A DNA stretch of 64,000 nucleotides from an uncultured bacterium (GCA_905215775.1 CAJMRM010000001.1:1-64000); one strand, 5' to 3'. Positions 1 through 10,279 are shown, counted from the stretch's first letter. The notes: generated from the letters alone by a model not told the origin. Translations and numbers: made by a program.

Positions 1-134
1 AAACAACGTGTAATGGAATTTACCACTGCACTGGAATTTACTTTTTCAAGTCAGGTACCGGATAAAATTCCGGGCTTTTTTTCCTTATATCCGTATTGTC
101 CCGCCCTATGCTTGTTATTTTTATAACGATCTCC

Positions 135-162
135 TTGTCATTCCCCCCTTTTATGCTATAAT
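135..162 (+). promoter_or_regulatory. Sigma-A promoter for pncB
   Basis: TTGTCA (135-140), 16-nt spacer, TATAAT (157-162). It lies about 170 bases upstream of the pncB start chosen here, so the transcript would have a long leader. I recognised no riboswitch in that leader. Bases 1-134 hold no gene I can support. Confidence 0.65.
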
Positions 163-330
163 ACACCTTAAGCTGGAGGGCGTTCCAAAAGCCTGGAACC
201 CACGCTTTTGCAGCGTCCCCCTCCCATCCTGGACCGTACTGTACAGCGCGCCCCGGCAGACTGCGGCCTCCCAGGCCCGCCCGCCGGACGCACCGTCCTT
301 TACGCCAGCAATTCACAAGGAGAAAGTATT

Positions 331-1788
331 ATGAGTAAACGCAACCTGACGCTGCTGACGGATCTCTATGAGCTGACCATGATGCAGGGTTATTTTTATG
401 CCAAGGACGCCAATGAAACTGTGATCTTCGACGCCTTTTACCGCACCAATCCCGACGGAAACGGCTTTGCCATTGCCGCCGGACTGGAGCAGGTCATCGA
501 ATACATCGAAGACCTCCATTTCGATCCCGAGGACATCAACTATCTGCGGTCCACAGGGATCTTCCAGGAAGAGTTCCTGGAATACCTGGCCGATTTTAAA
601 TTCACCGGCGACATCTATGCCGTTCCCGAGGGAACCGTGGTCTTCCCCAGAGAGCCCTTAGTAAAGGTCATTGCTCCCATCATGCAGGCCCAGTTAGTGG
701 AAACGGCCCTTTTAAATATCATCAACCACCAGAGTCTCATCGCCACCAAGACCTCCCGCATCGTCCATGCGGCCGGAGGGGACGGAGTCATGGAATTTGG
801 TCTCCGGAGAGCCCAGGGGCCGGACGCAGGCATCTACGGAGCCAGAGCGGCCATGATCGCCGGCTGCATCGGCACCTCCAACGTGCTCTGCGGCCAGATG
901 TTCGACGTACCCGTCAAGGGGACCCACGCCCACAGCTGGATCATGAGCTTCCCCGACGAGCTCACCGCCTTCCGTACCTACGCAAAGCTCTATCCGTCGG
1001 CCTGCATCCTCTTAGTGGATACGTATGATACATTAAAATCCGGAATTCCCCACGCCATCCAGGTGTTTAAGGAAATGCGGGAGGCCGGGATTCCCCTGAC
1101 CTTCTACGGGATCCGCATGGACTCCGGCGACCTGGCCTACCTTTCCAAGGAGGCGAAAAAAATGCTGGACGCCGAGGGCTTCACTGACGCAGTGATCTCC
1201 GCCTCCAACGACCTGGACGAGGGACTGATCTCCAGCCTGAAAAATCAGGGAGCCACCATCAATTCCTGGGGCGTTGGAACCAACCTGATCACCTCCAAGG
1301 ACTGCCCGTCCTTCGGCGGCGTGTACAAGCTGGCAGCCATCAAGGATAAAGCCACCGGCAAGTTCATCCCCAAGATCAAGCTCTCTGAAAATGAGGAAAA
1401 GATCACCAATCCCGGCAATAAGACCATTTACCGGATCTACAGCCGGGACAGCCATAAGATCATCGCTGACCTGATCTGCCTGGTGGGCGAGACCTACGAT
1501 GAAAACAGCTCCCTCCTGCTCTTTGACCCTGTGGCCACCTGGAAAAAGACGCTGCTGGCTCCGGGAACCTACACCATGAAGGAGATCATGGTCCCCATAT
1601 TTAAGGACGGGACCTGCGTTTACCGCTCCCCCAAGGTCATGGAAATCCGGGAATACTGCAAAAAGGAACTGGATACCCTGTGGGATGAAACGAAACGTCT
1701 GGTGAACCCCCACGAGGTCCATGTGGATCTCTCCAACGAGCTGTGGCATATGAAGACCAGGCTCCTGGACGCCTACCACTTCGAGTAG
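331..1788 (+). CDS. pncB: Nicotinate phosphoribosyltransferase
   Basis: It makes nicotinate mononucleotide from nicotinate and PRPP, the entry step of NAD salvage, in the cytosol. The 485-aa product has the family N-terminus (LYELTMMQGY), the conserved GTHAHSW segment near residue 195, and the RMDSGDL and GVGTNL phosphate-site segments of the second half. The frame is open further upstream, but the ATG at 331 follows AAGGAG at good spacing and gives the usual N-terminus. The earlier in-frame sequence is proline/arginine-rich and unlike the family. The YwlG-like gene follows after 32 bases and probably shares the transcript. Confidence 0.95.
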   Translation: MSKRNLTLLTDLYELTMMQGYFYAKDANETVIFDAFYRTNPDGNGFAIAAGLEQVIEYIEDLHFDPEDINYLRSTGIFQEEFLEYLADFKFTGDIYAVPEGTVVFPREPLVKVIAPIMQAQLVETALLNIINHQSLIATKTSRIVHAAGGDGVMEFGLRRAQGPDAGIYGARAAMIAGCIGTSNVLCGQMFDVPVKGTHAHSWIMSFPDELTAFRTYAKLYPSACILLVDTYDTLKSGIPHAIQVFKEMREAGIPLTFYGIRMDSGDLAYLSKEAKKMLDAEGFTDAVISASNDLDEGLISSLKNQGATINSWGVGTNLITSKDCPSFGGVYKLAAIKDKATGKFIPKIKLSENEEKITNPGNKTIYRIYSRDSHKIIADLICLVGETYDENSSLLLFDPVATWKKTLLAPGTYTMKEIMVPIFKDGTCVYRSPKVMEIREYCKKELDTLWDETKRLVNPHEVHVDLSNELWHMKTRLLDAYHFE

Positions 1789-1820
1789 GCCCATAAACTT
1801 AACGAAACCGAGGTGTTTTT

Positions 1821-2405
1821 ATGAGCGCAACTGATATTGCAAAATCTGTGGATGTGGATCTGGATATGATCCAGAAGCAGGCCGCTTCCGTGGCCGAAGA
1901 ACTGATCGAAACTGCAAAAATGAAGGAGGGGCAGATCCTGGTGGTGGGCTGCTCCTCCAGCGAGATCGCGGCTCACGCCATCGGCTGCTATTCCAGTAAA
2001 GAGGTGGGAGAGGCCGTGTTCAACGCCCTCTATAAGGCAGCCAGAAAGCACGGCCTTTACCTGGCCGCCCAGTGCTGCGAGCACTTAAACCGCGCCCTTA
2101 TCATCGAAGAAGAGGCCGCATTGAAATACGGCCTGGAAATGGTCAATGTAAAGCCCCAGCTGAAGGCCGGCGGCTCCTTCTCCACCGCTGCCTGGAACGG
2201 CTTTGCCTCCCCCTGCGCCGTGGAGCGGATCCAGGCCCACGCAGGCATTGATATCGGCGACACTCTCATCGGCATGCACCTGCGCCCCGTGGCCGTCCCG
2301 GTACGCACAAAGGTAAATTCCATCGGCTCCGCCCACGTGGTCTGCGCCAGAACAAGGCTCAAATACATCGGCGGCGAGCGGGCCGTTTACCAGCCGCAGA
2401 AATAA
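1821..2405 (+). CDS. YwlG-like protein, TIGR01440/UPF0340 (DUF436) family
   Basis: A 194-aa cytosolic protein of the YwlG family, whose biochemical function is not established. It opens with a helical segment (residues 1-40), then a hydrophobic strand and VGCSSSEI. A Cys-rich patch (QCCEHLNRAL) sits near residue 90 and the C-terminus is conserved. Length matches the family (about 180-195 aa). The start has a GAGGTG ribosome site. It sits 32 bases after pncB, which suggests co-transcription but does not reveal a function. It converges on the regulator gene ending at 2413. Confidence 0.85.
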   Translation: MSATDIAKSVDVDLDMIQKQAASVAEELIETAKMKEGQILVVGCSSSEIAAHAIGCYSSKEVGEAVFNALYKAARKHGLYLAAQCCEHLNRALIIEEEAALKYGLEMVNVKPQLKAGGSFSTAAWNGFASPCAVERIQAHAGIDIGDTLIGMHLRPVAVPVRTKVNSIGSAHVVCARTRLKYIGGERAVYQPQK

Positions 2406-2412
2406 AGCCGTC

Positions 2413-4041
2413 TTACTGTGCTCCAGGACCCATCTCTTCCTTATTCATGTACCGCCAAAGGGTGGTCCGGCTGATTCCAAGCTGCCGGGCCGCCTGGGCT
2501 CTGTTTCCTCCGTTGGCGGCCACTGCCTGCTCCACCGCCTGTCTGATGATCTCCTCCAGGGTCATTCCGGCTTCCCCGGTCCCGGCGTTCCTGCTCTGGG
2601 GCAGCCGTTTTCTTCCTGAACGCATCCGTGCCAGAAGCTCTGCCACGGCGCTGCTGCGGATATAGGTGGATTCTGTCATAGTAGCCAGCGTCTGAAGTGC
2701 ATGCTTGAATTGGGTGTAATTCCCAGGCCAGTCATACTCTCTCAGCATCTCGATGGCCCTGGGCTCAAAGCCGGATATCTGCTTTCCCAGCTCCAGCTTC
2801 AGGCTGCTGAGGTACAGACTTGCCAGGGATGGGATCTCATCCGACCGGCTCCTTAGGGTTGGAAGACTTAAGAGCAGGCAGCCCAGCCTGGAAGTAAATT
2901 TCCGTACCAGTTCCAACGTGGATTCCCCACAGGCTGACGAAAAGATCAGACGAACCCGCCTGGCAAGTCCTGTTTCCTGGATCAGGGCCAGAAGTTCCAT
3001 CCCCCTCTCTTCCGCTATCTCCTCCATATTCTGGAAATATACCGTATTCCCTGCCCCATTCAGCGGGGAGCTGTCATTATTAAACAGGAAATCCCAGCTT
3101 TTTTCATTCATCAGCTCACAGTTCACTGTCACGAAGGGCTTATTTGACAGAGAGCTGTTAAGATAAAGGAAACGGGCGATCTGTTCCTTTCCCGTCCCCT
3201 CCTCCCCGCAGATCATCACCGGCTGACGCGCAGCCGCCATGGCCCGCACCTTCCGGTCCAGAACCCCCATGGCTCCGCTGACGCTGTAAAAGCTGGTGGT
3301 GAACAGATACCCACATTCTCCCCGGTTCATGGACCGCACGCCCTTTCCCCAGTTGGAATGCAGGGGGATCCGGGAAGACACGCAGTAATACAGGCAGTAC
3401 CGTTCACCGTCCATAAGGAGCGTCTGTCCAGTGATCCGGTAGAGCTGGTTCTGCTCTGTGTGATAAAATTTCAGGGAGCCTGCCGGAGGCACCTCCTTAA
3501 GCTTCTGCTTCAGGAGCCGCGAAAGTTCCAGAGATGGCTCCGCGTGGCTGCTGTAAAATACAGAGCCGTCACTTTCCATGACCACCACCCGGCCGTTTTC
3601 ATCCTGGGTGATGCTCCGTAAAAACATATTTTCCTGGCGGAGCCGTCCAAACCAGAGGCTGATGCTGATGGCCTGGTCAATGGCCATATGGAGACTTTCC
3701 ACACCGGAGGTAATGAGAAACGCATCCAGTCCCATTCTTCTGGCCGCCGTATGGGTCACCATATCACAGACCACCATCCGGTATCCCTCTTCCTTCAGCC
3801 GGCCCAGGATCTCTGGAACCTCCTCGGCACTCCGCACTGTCAGGATATCCAGCTGGCTTCCCAGCAGGTCACAAAGGGTATGGGCTGTCTCCGTGATGCT
3901 GGCAAAACCCACGATGGCATACCGTCTGGAATAATTTTCTGCCAGCTTCATGGCGCTTAAAACATCATAGACAGAAAGCTGGATCTCCACTGAACCGCTC
4001 CCCGTCAAGCAGACCAGACGCTGTATTTTGCAGTCCACCAT
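2413..4041 (-). pseudogene. PrpR/NtrC-type regulator, N-terminally truncated, degenerate AAA+ domain
   Basis: The remaining sequence (up to 542 aa from an ATG at 4041) runs through the second half of a PrpR_N sensor domain (VEIQLSVYDVL, then GVESLHMAIDQA), an AAA+ module and a Fis-type HTH (QAARQLGISRTTLWRYM). Two things are abnormal. First, the opening roughly 60 residues of PrpR_N are missing; homology stops near base 4020, where AT-rich sequence begins, and the 4041 ATG has no ribosome site. Second, the Walker A motif persists (GEEGTGKE) but the GAFTGA loop and the acidic Walker B are absent (VYFQNM replaces FLDEI). The protein could therefore not act as a sigma-54 activator. A shortened but working repressor is the alternative. 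Confidence 0.7.
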
Positions 4042-4100
4042 GCAAGAATAAACATAATGTTTATAAGAGCAGAGCAAAAAACAAAAGGGAAGAGGATGGA

Positions 4101-5134
4101 ATGGATATGAACGAAGAATATGGGCTGACTCCTTATGAAACAAGGGAAATCCTGTTTTATAAAACTGATAATGGTGAAGTTCGGGTTGAAATCCTTTTAT
4201 ATCGTGAAAACTTGTGGCTGACACAGGCAAAGATGGCGGATCTATTTGAAGTGCAAAAAGCGGCTATTTCAAAACATTTGAAAAATATCTTTGAATCCGG
4301 CGAATTGCAGGAAGAGGCAGTTGTTTCCAAAATGGAAACAACTGCGGCAGACGGCAAACGGTACAATACAAACTATTACAATCTGGATGCCATTATTGCT
4401 GTCGGATACCGTGTTAATTCTAAAAAGGCTACGATGTTCCGCATTTGGGCAAATCGGGTATTAAAAGAATTTATTATTAAAGGTTATGTGATGGACGATA
4501 CACGACTGCGGGAACCGGAAAACCTTTTTGGTAAAGACTATTTTGAGGAGCAGTTGGAGCGTATTCGTGACATTCGCTCCAGCGAACGCCGTTTTTATCA
4601 AAAAATCACGGACATTTACTCTCAATGCAGTGCCGACTATGATGTGAACAGCCCTGTTACAAAAGAGTTTTTTACCACAGTACAGAATAAGCTCCATTAC
4701 GCTGTCACTCATCATACGGCGGCTGAGATTGTTTATGGGTGAGCCGATAGCACAAAACCAAACACGGGCTTGACAACTTGGAAAATGCTCCGCAGGGGCG
4801 TATCCGCAAGTCGGATGTTTCGATTGCCAAAAACTACTTAAACGAAGAAGAAATGATAAATTTGAATGAGATCGTGACCATGTATCTGGACTATGCCGAA
4901 AGACAGGCACGGCGGGGAAACATCATGTATATGCAGGATTGGGTCAGACGTCTGGACGCGTTCCTTCAGTTCAACGAAGAAGATATTCTGCATGACAAAG
5001 GAAAAGTGACCGTTGCCATCGCAAAGGCGTTTGCAGAAAGCGAATTTGAAAAATTCCGTGTTTTGCAGGACAGAACATATCAGAATGATTTCGACCGTCT
5101 TATGGCAAATATTGAAGAGACTAAAAAAAAATAA
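4101..5134 (+). pseudogene. RhuM-family protein, broken by a nonsense codon and a -1 frameshift
   Basis: RhuM-family proteins (about 330-350 aa) are common in genomic islands; their role is unclear. The start at 4101 follows AAGAGG, and the reading is good to TAAEIVYG. An in-frame TGA at 4741 stands where the family has Arg (CGA to TGA would explain it). About a dozen codons of recognisable sequence follow (ADSTKPNTGLTTWK). A one-base loss in an A-run near 4782-4785 then shifts the frame, and the rest (NAPQGRIRKSDVSIAKNYLN to the stop at 5134) reads in the other frame. Base composition is AT-rich compared with the neighbours, as expected for acquired DNA. Confidence 0.8.
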
Positions 5135-5198
5135 AATAAATCAAGAAATCCCACGCTTCCGATTTTATTGTCAAAAGCGTGGGACTTTTGTATCAGGT

Positions 5199-5440
5199 TT
5201 ACAGACCATATACTAATTCGTGCAGAGCGATTTCTTCCGCACGGTTTTGGATGTTGTTCATACATCGCACCCATTCCATTCAGTCTGCTTCTTTGAGTGC
5301 TTCGGTCATGCCTTCCAGCATCTGGTTGTTGTAGAGGGTCTTACGGTACTCTTTCAGATAACTGCGACGCATACGCTCATATCTGCCGATACGGTACTCT
5401 CTGGTATCCGGCAGAATAAGATTAAGAATGAGATAATTTC
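5199..5440 (-). pseudogene. TnpV-like transposon protein remnant
   Basis: Conceptual translation on the minus strand gives a TnpV-like sequence: NLILPDTREYRIGRY, then RRSYLKEYRKTLYNN, an in-frame TGA at 5279-5281, then MEWVRCMNNIQNRAEEI and the C-terminal HELVYGL with stop TAA at 5199-5201. Compared with the TnpV proteins I know (about 120 aa), the N-terminus is missing or diverged and roughly 30 residues are absent after KTLYNN. TnpV is a small accessory protein of clostridial Tn4451-type and related elements. I see no recombinase or relaxase nearby, so this is a scar, not an element. Confidence 0.65.
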
Positions 5441-5507
5441 TGCAGACAGAAACCACCCTTTACATATCACCCCCTGACTACAAAGGGGATTAAGGTCGTC
5501 TTCTCCT

Positions 5508-8093
5508 CTATCTGTACCCCTCTCCCATGCTCTTCTTATCAAACACGTTCTGGTACACCAGATACTGGTATTCCTCCAGCACCCCCTCCTCATCCTCCAT
5601 CCTGGAATTCCACTGGCCGGAGGCGTCGAAGCAGCCGAAGGCATTCATGGCCGGGTAGGCCTCTGCCGTCTCAGAGAGGAAGCTCTCATAGGCATTCATG
5701 GGCACTCCCGCCGCCTCCAGCAGCAGAGGCCGCAGAAAGCCCGGGGAGGTGACCACATCTGACATCTCCTGAATGTCAAAATTGGCCCAAAGGACAAAGC
5801 TGGCGTAATACCGCCTCTGGGAGTCCAGCTCCCCGTCCCGTTCCTCCAGCTTCCGGTCCATGAACTCCGATACGCCTTCGCCCATGCTGGGCTGATGGTC
5901 GCCGAACATCAGGATCACCGTATCCTCCTCTTCCTCGGAGAAGTAATCGGTCAGCTCCTTAAAGGCCGCGTCGGATTCGCGGATCAGAGACAGATATTCC
6001 AGCATCGGCGGCGTCTGGAGCTCCTTATCCACGGGCGTCACCGTCACCTCCACCGCCGGCTCGTCCTCCGAATATCCGCCATGGTTCTGCATGGTCACAT
6101 TGAACATGAAAAATGGACGGCCCGGCTCTTTTTCCTCATAAAGGTGGATCACATTTTTAAAATCCGCCCGGTCGCTCACATAGGTACGGAGATATTCCTC
6201 GTGGGGCAGGCTGTCCTCCTCCGAATAGAAGGTCTCCAATCCCAGAAGCGGATACACCGACGATCTGCGGTAGCTGATGGGCAGATACGGGTGGTAGGCC
6301 GCCGTCTGGTAGCCCAGCTCCTTCAGCTTCCAGGCCAGGGACTGCTGGACGCTCCCTGTGTACTGGACATAGGGACTGCTGCCGGGAGGCAGGAAATAAA
6401 GGCTGTTGCCTGTGAGGAACTCATACTCTGTATTGGCCGTTCCTCCGCCGTAAACCGAGGTCAGGACCTTCCCCTGGATGGAGTTCTCCTCCATGGAATG
6501 GATATTTAGAAATACATCTGCGTCTGTTTCAAAGCCATAGATCGACGGCAGATCCGCCAGGGTTTCATTCATGATAACGATGAGATTGGGATAACGGGCT
6601 CCAGCTTCCCTGGAAAGTCCCGTTTCGGTTCCAGCACCGTCCAAAGCCGCCTCCAGGATCTCCTCCGCCCGCTTTGCCGTATAGCCTTCCGGCGTCTTTA
6701 CCCGCCCCATTTTTATAAAGGAGGCAAAAGAAAGCAGGTATCCCTTTTCACTGGTGATGATCTGGAGATTGGAAAAATTGTCAAAGGTGGGAAGCTTCAC
6801 CGCAAAAACCGCAGCGGCCGCAGCGGCCAGGGCTGCATTTCCGAGAAAGCCCTTAAGCCTTCTTTCACACCGGGCCATCCCCAGGGCAGAAAATAGCGTG
6901 AGGACCGTCACCAGAAGGGCCAGGACCGCAGCCGCCGATCCTCCGTCCGGAGCCAGGGAATAATTTCCCAAAACGTGGACGGCTGTGCCCGCATTGGCAA
7001 TATCAAAGTATTCCAGGGGATTGTTCCTCAGAGCGCCGTAGTAATGGTTGGCCACGGAAAGGGCGGAAAAAAGCAGGGCCGCACCCGAAAAGGCCAGGGC
7101 TGCGTTCCCCAGGACCAGTAAAAATACCGCCGGTACCAGGGCGCATAAGGCCAGGTTCAGAACCAGATAGAGCGGCGTCTGGAAATCAAAGGTGGCCAGG
7201 TTGAGAAGCTCGGCCGCCGGAAACCATACAAAGGAAAAGGGGACCGCAAGGGCCAGACAGCACCAGATATTCCTCCTTCTTTTCCCCGCTCCCAGATGGA
7301 GAGCCAGGATGGTGAAGAGCTCCAGCCCCAGAACGAACATCCAGCAGAGAAGATGCTGGCGGCCCATTCCGTCGTTATCCATCAGGGGCTTTCTGAGGGC
7401 CCACAGGATCCCGGCCTTTAACACTGCCTGGATCATCGCAGCCGCCGGAAGAGGATCCCCTTTTCCCTTGAAGCCGGATCCCGGCCTCCCAGCCGTCCCA
7501 GAGGCCCTCTCCCTTTCCTCTCTCCGAAAAGCAGAAAGCCTTCTCCATCCCAGAAGCTCCAGAACCGCCAGAAGGCCCAGGGCCCAGGCAGACAGATACA
7601 TTTTCTGGAAATCCAGGATCACCGCCAGACGGTCGTTGACCACCGCTCCCTCCACCGTAAGGACCGCCCCAGGCTCCGTGGCCAGATCCAGGCGGACGGC
7701 GCTGACGCCCCGGAAGCCCTGGGCCCGGCCGAACCTGGCCGAGAGCCTTCCCTCCGCAAGCTCCATGGTTCTGAAAGCCGCCGAGGGGATCAGATAAAGC
7801 TGTGCCTCTGACTCTGTTCCTCCCACGCCGGATACCTCCACCGTAAGGAACCGGACGTTCACCGGATCCCCAAAGGGATAATAGATCCACGGATCGCTGG
7901 AAAGGGACGTCAGCGCTCCCCCTTCTCCCAGCTCAAATTCCTTCAGGTTTCTTCCGTTTTCTCCCAAAAGCGCCTCTCCGGAAATAGAAAACTGGGGGCA
8001 GGTCCGAAGCGTCAGACCTGTCCCCACCACATTCATTGCCAGAAAGACTGCCAGGACCAGCAGGAGGAACGGTCTCCGTCCCCTACTGCTCAC
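5508..8093 (-). CDS. LTA-synthase-family membrane sulfatase-fold protein (phosphoglycerol transferase-like)
   Basis: An 861-aa polytopic protein: an N-terminal membrane segment (residues 8-28), an extracytoplasmic stretch, about six more hydrophobic segments (roughly 170-450), then an alkaline-phosphatase/sulfatase-fold domain (about 510-800). Catalytic features of the LtaS/MdoB group are present: [14 protein letters not shown] with the nucleophile Thr, [11 protein letters not shown] and MFGDHQPS for metal binding. The likely role is transfer of glycerol-phosphate groups to a cell-surface polymer or glycolipid; the acceptor cannot be told from sequence. It is longer than classical LtaS (about 650 aa) because of the N-terminal extension. 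The GTG start at 8093 overlaps the end of xpt by 11 bases, indicating translational coupling. Confidence 0.85.
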   Translation of the reverse strand: MSSRGRRPFLLLVLAVFLAMNVVGTGLTLRTCPQFSISGEALLGENGRNLKEFELGEGGALTSLSSDPWIYYPFGDPVNVRFLTVEVSGVGGTESEAQLYLIPSAAFRTMELAEGRLSARFGRAQGFRGVSAVRLDLATEPGAVLTVEGAVVNDRLAVILDFQKMYLSAWALGLLAVLELLGWRRLSAFRREERERASGTAGRPGSGFKGKGDPLPAAAMIQAVLKAGILWALRKPLMDNDGMGRQHLLCWMFVLGLELFTILALHLGAGKRRRNIWCCLALAVPFSFVWFPAAELLNLATFDFQTPLYLVLNLALCALVPAVFLLVLGNAALAFSGAALLFSALSVANHYYGALRNNPLEYFDIANAGTAVHVLGNYSLAPDGGSAAAVLALLVTVLTLFSALGMARCERRLKGFLGNAALAAAAAAVFAVKLPTFDNFSNLQIITSEKGYLLSFASFIKMGRVKTPEGYTAKRAEEILEAALDGAGTETGLSREAGARYPNLIVIMNETLADLPSIYGFETDADVFLNIHSMEENSIQGKVLTSVYGGGTANTEYEFLTGNSLYFLPPGSSPYVQYTGSVQQSLAWKLKELGYQTAAYHPYLPISYRRSSVYPLLGLETFYSEEDSLPHEEYLRTYVSDRADFKNVIHLYEEKEPGRPFFMFNVTMQNHGGYSEDEPAVEVTVTPVDKELQTPPMLEYLSLIRESDAAFKELTDYFSEEEEDTVILMFGDHQPSMGEGVSEFMDRKLEERDGELDSQRRYYASFVLWANFDIQEMSDVVTSPGFLRPLLLEAAGVPMNAYESFLSETAEAYPAMNAFGCFDASGQWNSRMEDEEGVLEEYQYLVYQNVFDKKSMGEGYR

Positions 8094-8664
8094 GGAAGGT
8101 TACCGTCCCTGTTTCCGGATCCATGGCATCCACAATGGCCAGGGATTCCAGCCGGTAGCCCAGGTTTCTTATGATCCGTCCGCCGCTCTGGAAGCCCTTT
8201 TCAATGGCGATCCCGATGCCCTCCGTAACGGCTCCCGCCTGGGATACGATGGATAAAAGTCCCTGGAGCGCACAGCCATTGGCCAGAAAATCATCGATCA
8301 GCAGCACATGCTCCCCTTCCTTTAAAAACTTTTTGGATACGATGACCTGGTTTTTGCACTTGTGGGTAAAAGATTCCACCTCTGCCACATACATCTCGCC
8401 GTCCAGGTTGATGCTCTGGGTTTTTTTCGCAAATACCACCGGCACATCAAAATATCTGGCGGCAATACAGGCGATCCCAATGCCGGACGCCTCGATGGTC
8501 AGGATCTTATCCACCTGTACGTCTGCGAAGCGCCGTTTGAACTCCTCTCCCATCTGCTCCAGCAGACGGATATCCATCTGGTGATTTAAAAAGCTGTCAA
8601 CCTTTAATACATTTCCCTCTTTTACGATCCCGTCCTTCTGGATCCGTTCTTCCAAAAAATTCAT
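8083..8664 (-). CDS. xpt: Xanthine phosphoribosyltransferase
   Basis: Converts xanthine and PRPP to XMP in purine salvage. The 193-aa length and the PRPP-binding loop [14 protein letters not shown] (about residue 125) match Xpt, as does the N-terminal [18 protein letters not shown] ribosome site precedes the ATG at 8664. Xpt genes often carry a purine riboswitch, but only about 40 bases separate the promoter from this gene and none is present. The downstream LTA-synthase-like gene overlaps it. Confidence 0.93.
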   Translation of the reverse strand: MNFLEERIQKDGIVKEGNVLKVDSFLNHQMDIRLLEQMGEEFKRRFADVQVDKILTIEASGIGIACIAARYFDVPVVFAKKTQSINLDGEMYVAEVESFTHKCKNQVIVSKKFLKEGEHVLLIDDFLANGCALQGLLSIVSQAGAVTEGIGIAIEKGFQSGGRIIRNLGYRLESLAIVDAMDPETGTVTFREQ

Positions 8665-8704
8665 GTTTTTTCCTCCAGTGTATGCAGTTCTAAATACTTA
8701 ATCA

Positions 8705-8734
8705 ACTATATCACAATCCGGTCCTCCTTGTAAA
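8705..8734 (-). promoter_or_regulatory. Promoter for xpt
   Basis: On the minus strand TTTACA (8729-8734), 18-nt spacer, TATAGT (8705-8710), just after the thiE-thiD stop. It implies that xpt and the LTA-synthase-like gene can be transcribed apart from the thiamine gene. Confidence 0.5.
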
Positions 8735-8742
8735 GCCGCAGC

Positions 8743-10173
8743 CTAAGGGATCCGGAAACCGTGATCCATGGGTCCGGAGCCGGCCCCCAGATCCAGCATG
8801 GCCTCCAGAGCGCCGGACAGGTATTCCTTGGCCCGCTCCACAGCCTCCTCCAGGCCGTACCCCCTGGCCAGGCCAGAGGCAATGGCGCTGGATAAGGTAC
8901 AGCCGGTCCCATGGGTATTGGGATTGTCGATGCGCCGGCCCATGAACCATCGGAAGCTGCCGTCCCGGTACAGAAGGTCGTTGGCGTCATTTAACCGGTG
9001 GCCGCCCTTGCACAGGACGGCACAGCCATACTCCCGGCTTATGATCTCCGCCGCCCGGACCATGTCCTCCGACGAGCGGATACGGATTCCTGACAGCACC
9101 TCTGCCTCCGGGATGTTTGGCGTCACCACCGCCGCCATGGGCAGCAGGAGCTCCTTTAAGGCTCCCACGGCATCCTCGTCTATCAGTCTGGAGCCGCTGG
9201 TGGATACCATCACCGGATCCGCCACGATGTTCGCCGCTTTATGATAAGAAAGCCGGTCTGCAATGACCTGGATCAGCTCCTTAGAGGATACCATTCCGAT
9301 CTTTACGGCATCGGGACGGATATCTGAAAAGACGCTGTCGATCTGCATTCCTAAAAATTCCGGCGTCACAGGAAAGATCCCGGAGACTCCCAGGGTATTC
9401 TGGGCCGTCAGGGCCGTAATGGCGCTCATGCCGTAAACGCCGTTGGCCAGCATGGTCTTTAAATCCGCCTGGATCCCGGCCCCGCCGCTGGAATCGCTGC
9501 CCGCAATGGTAAGGGCCGTTTTCCGGCGTCTGTGCCTCCCCAGGTACATCTCCGCTGTTTCCTTCAGGCTCCTGGCGGCCGCCTCGATATCCGGCTGGCC
9601 GAAGATGGCGCTGACCACAGCCACGCCGTCGGCCCCGGTCCCCCTTAAAGGCTCGATCCGGTCCGCCCGGATCCCTCCGATGGCCACCACCGGGATCTCC
9701 ACAGCCTCGCAGATGGCTCTTAAGGTCTCCACAGTCACCTGGGAGGTATCCGATTTGGTATCCGTGGGGTACATGGCCCCTACGCCCAGGTAGTCGGCTC
9801 CTCCGGCCTCCGCCGCCCTGGCCTGTTCCACAGTCTTACAGGAAACCCCGATGATCCTTCCCGGTCCCAGGCGTCTCCTGGCCTCCCTCACATCCATGTC
9901 CTTCTGGCCCACATGGACGCCGTCGGCCCCGGAAGCCAGGGCGATCTCCACATCGTCATTGATGACAAAGGGAACGTGAAAGGAAGCGCATACCTCCTTT
10001 ATGGCCGCCGCCTCCTCTAAAAATAAGCTGCGGTCCAGATTTTTTTCCCGGAGCTGTACAAAGGTTGCCCCGCCCCTCAGCGCTTTTTCTACCTGGTCCT
10101 TCAGGCTCTCTCCCTTCAGCCAGGCCCGGTCTGTTACCGCGTATACCAGCATATCCTCCGGTCTGCAGTTCAT
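8743..10173 (-). CDS. thiED: Bifunctional thiamine-phosphate synthase / HMP(-P) kinase (ThiE-ThiD fusion)
   Basis: Residues 1-210 are ThiE, joining HMP-PP and the thiazole phosphate: the TIM-barrel motifs VQLREKN, VINDDVEIALASGADGVHVGQ, GVGAMYPTDTKSD and VAIGGI are all present. Residues 215-476 are ThiD, phosphorylating HMP and HMP-P: TIAGSDSSGGAGIQADLKT, DPVMVSTSGS and NTHGTGCTLSSAIASGLA. A short Arg-rich linker joins the two. The 476-aa length equals the sum of the single proteins, so both halves look complete. The ATG at 10173 follows GGGAGG. No other thiamine genes are in the window and no TPP riboswitch lies upstream. Confidence 0.93.
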   Translation of the reverse strand: MNCRPEDMLVYAVTDRAWLKGESLKDQVEKALRGGATFVQLREKNLDRSLFLEEAAAIKEVCASFHVPFVINDDVEIALASGADGVHVGQKDMDVREARRRLGPGRIIGVSCKTVEQARAAEAGGADYLGVGAMYPTDTKSDTSQVTVETLRAICEAVEIPVVAIGGIRADRIEPLRGTGADGVAVVSAIFGQPDIEAAARSLKETAEMYLGRHRRRKTALTIAGSDSSGGAGIQADLKTMLANGVYGMSAITALTAQNTLGVSGIFPVTPEFLGMQIDSVFSDIRPDAVKIGMVSSKELIQVIADRLSYHKAANIVADPVMVSTSGSRLIDEDAVGALKELLLPMAAVVTPNIPEAEVLSGIRIRSSEDMVRAAEIISREYGCAVLCKGGHRLNDANDLLYRDGSFRWFMGRRIDNPNTHGTGCTLSSAIASGLARGYGLEEAVERAKEYLSGALEAMLDLGAGSGPMDHGFRIP

Positions 10174-10270
10174 GTTCCTGCTCCTCCCTTACCTTTATTA
10201 TTTCAGTCCAAAACCGCTTCCGGCGGCCCGGACCTTCTGTGATTTTGTCACGGAAATCCGCTTCTCCTTC

Positions 10271-10279
10271 TGGTATGAT
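10271..10279 (+). promoter_or_regulatory. Extended -10 promoter for thioredoxin
   Basis: TGGTATGAT matches an extended -10 element, about 50 bases upstream of the thioredoxin start. A TTGTCA at 10245-10250 is too far away (23 nt) to be a normal -35, so the TG extension probably matters. Confidence 0.45.

Larger units (their letters stand above)
4020..5507. mobile_element. Decayed AT-rich island (rhuM and tnpV remnants)
   Basis: The sharp drop in GC from about base 4020, loss of the regulator's 5' end at the same point, and two degenerate mobile-DNA genes mark foreign sequence. The right edge is placed only loosely, before the LTA-synthase-like gene ends at 5508. I found no clear terminal repeats or target duplication. 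Confidence 0.5.

Noticed and set aside
38..316. A 92-codon minus-strand frame at the left edge
   Set aside because: No ribosome site, no family resemblance, and it covers the pncB promoter.
1033..1794. Long antisense frame inside pncB (and similar long shadow frames in ftsH, icd, speA, aguA)
   Set aside because: They mirror the codon bias of the real gene on the other strand, lack ribosome sites and resemble no family.
4741..4743. Programmed stop read-through or selenocysteine at the rhuM TGA
   Set aside because: A frameshift follows within 50 bases, no selenocysteine element is evident, and the family has Arg there.
8665..8742. Purine riboswitch for xpt
   Set aside because: The gap is too short and lacks the conserved aptamer core; only a promoter fits.
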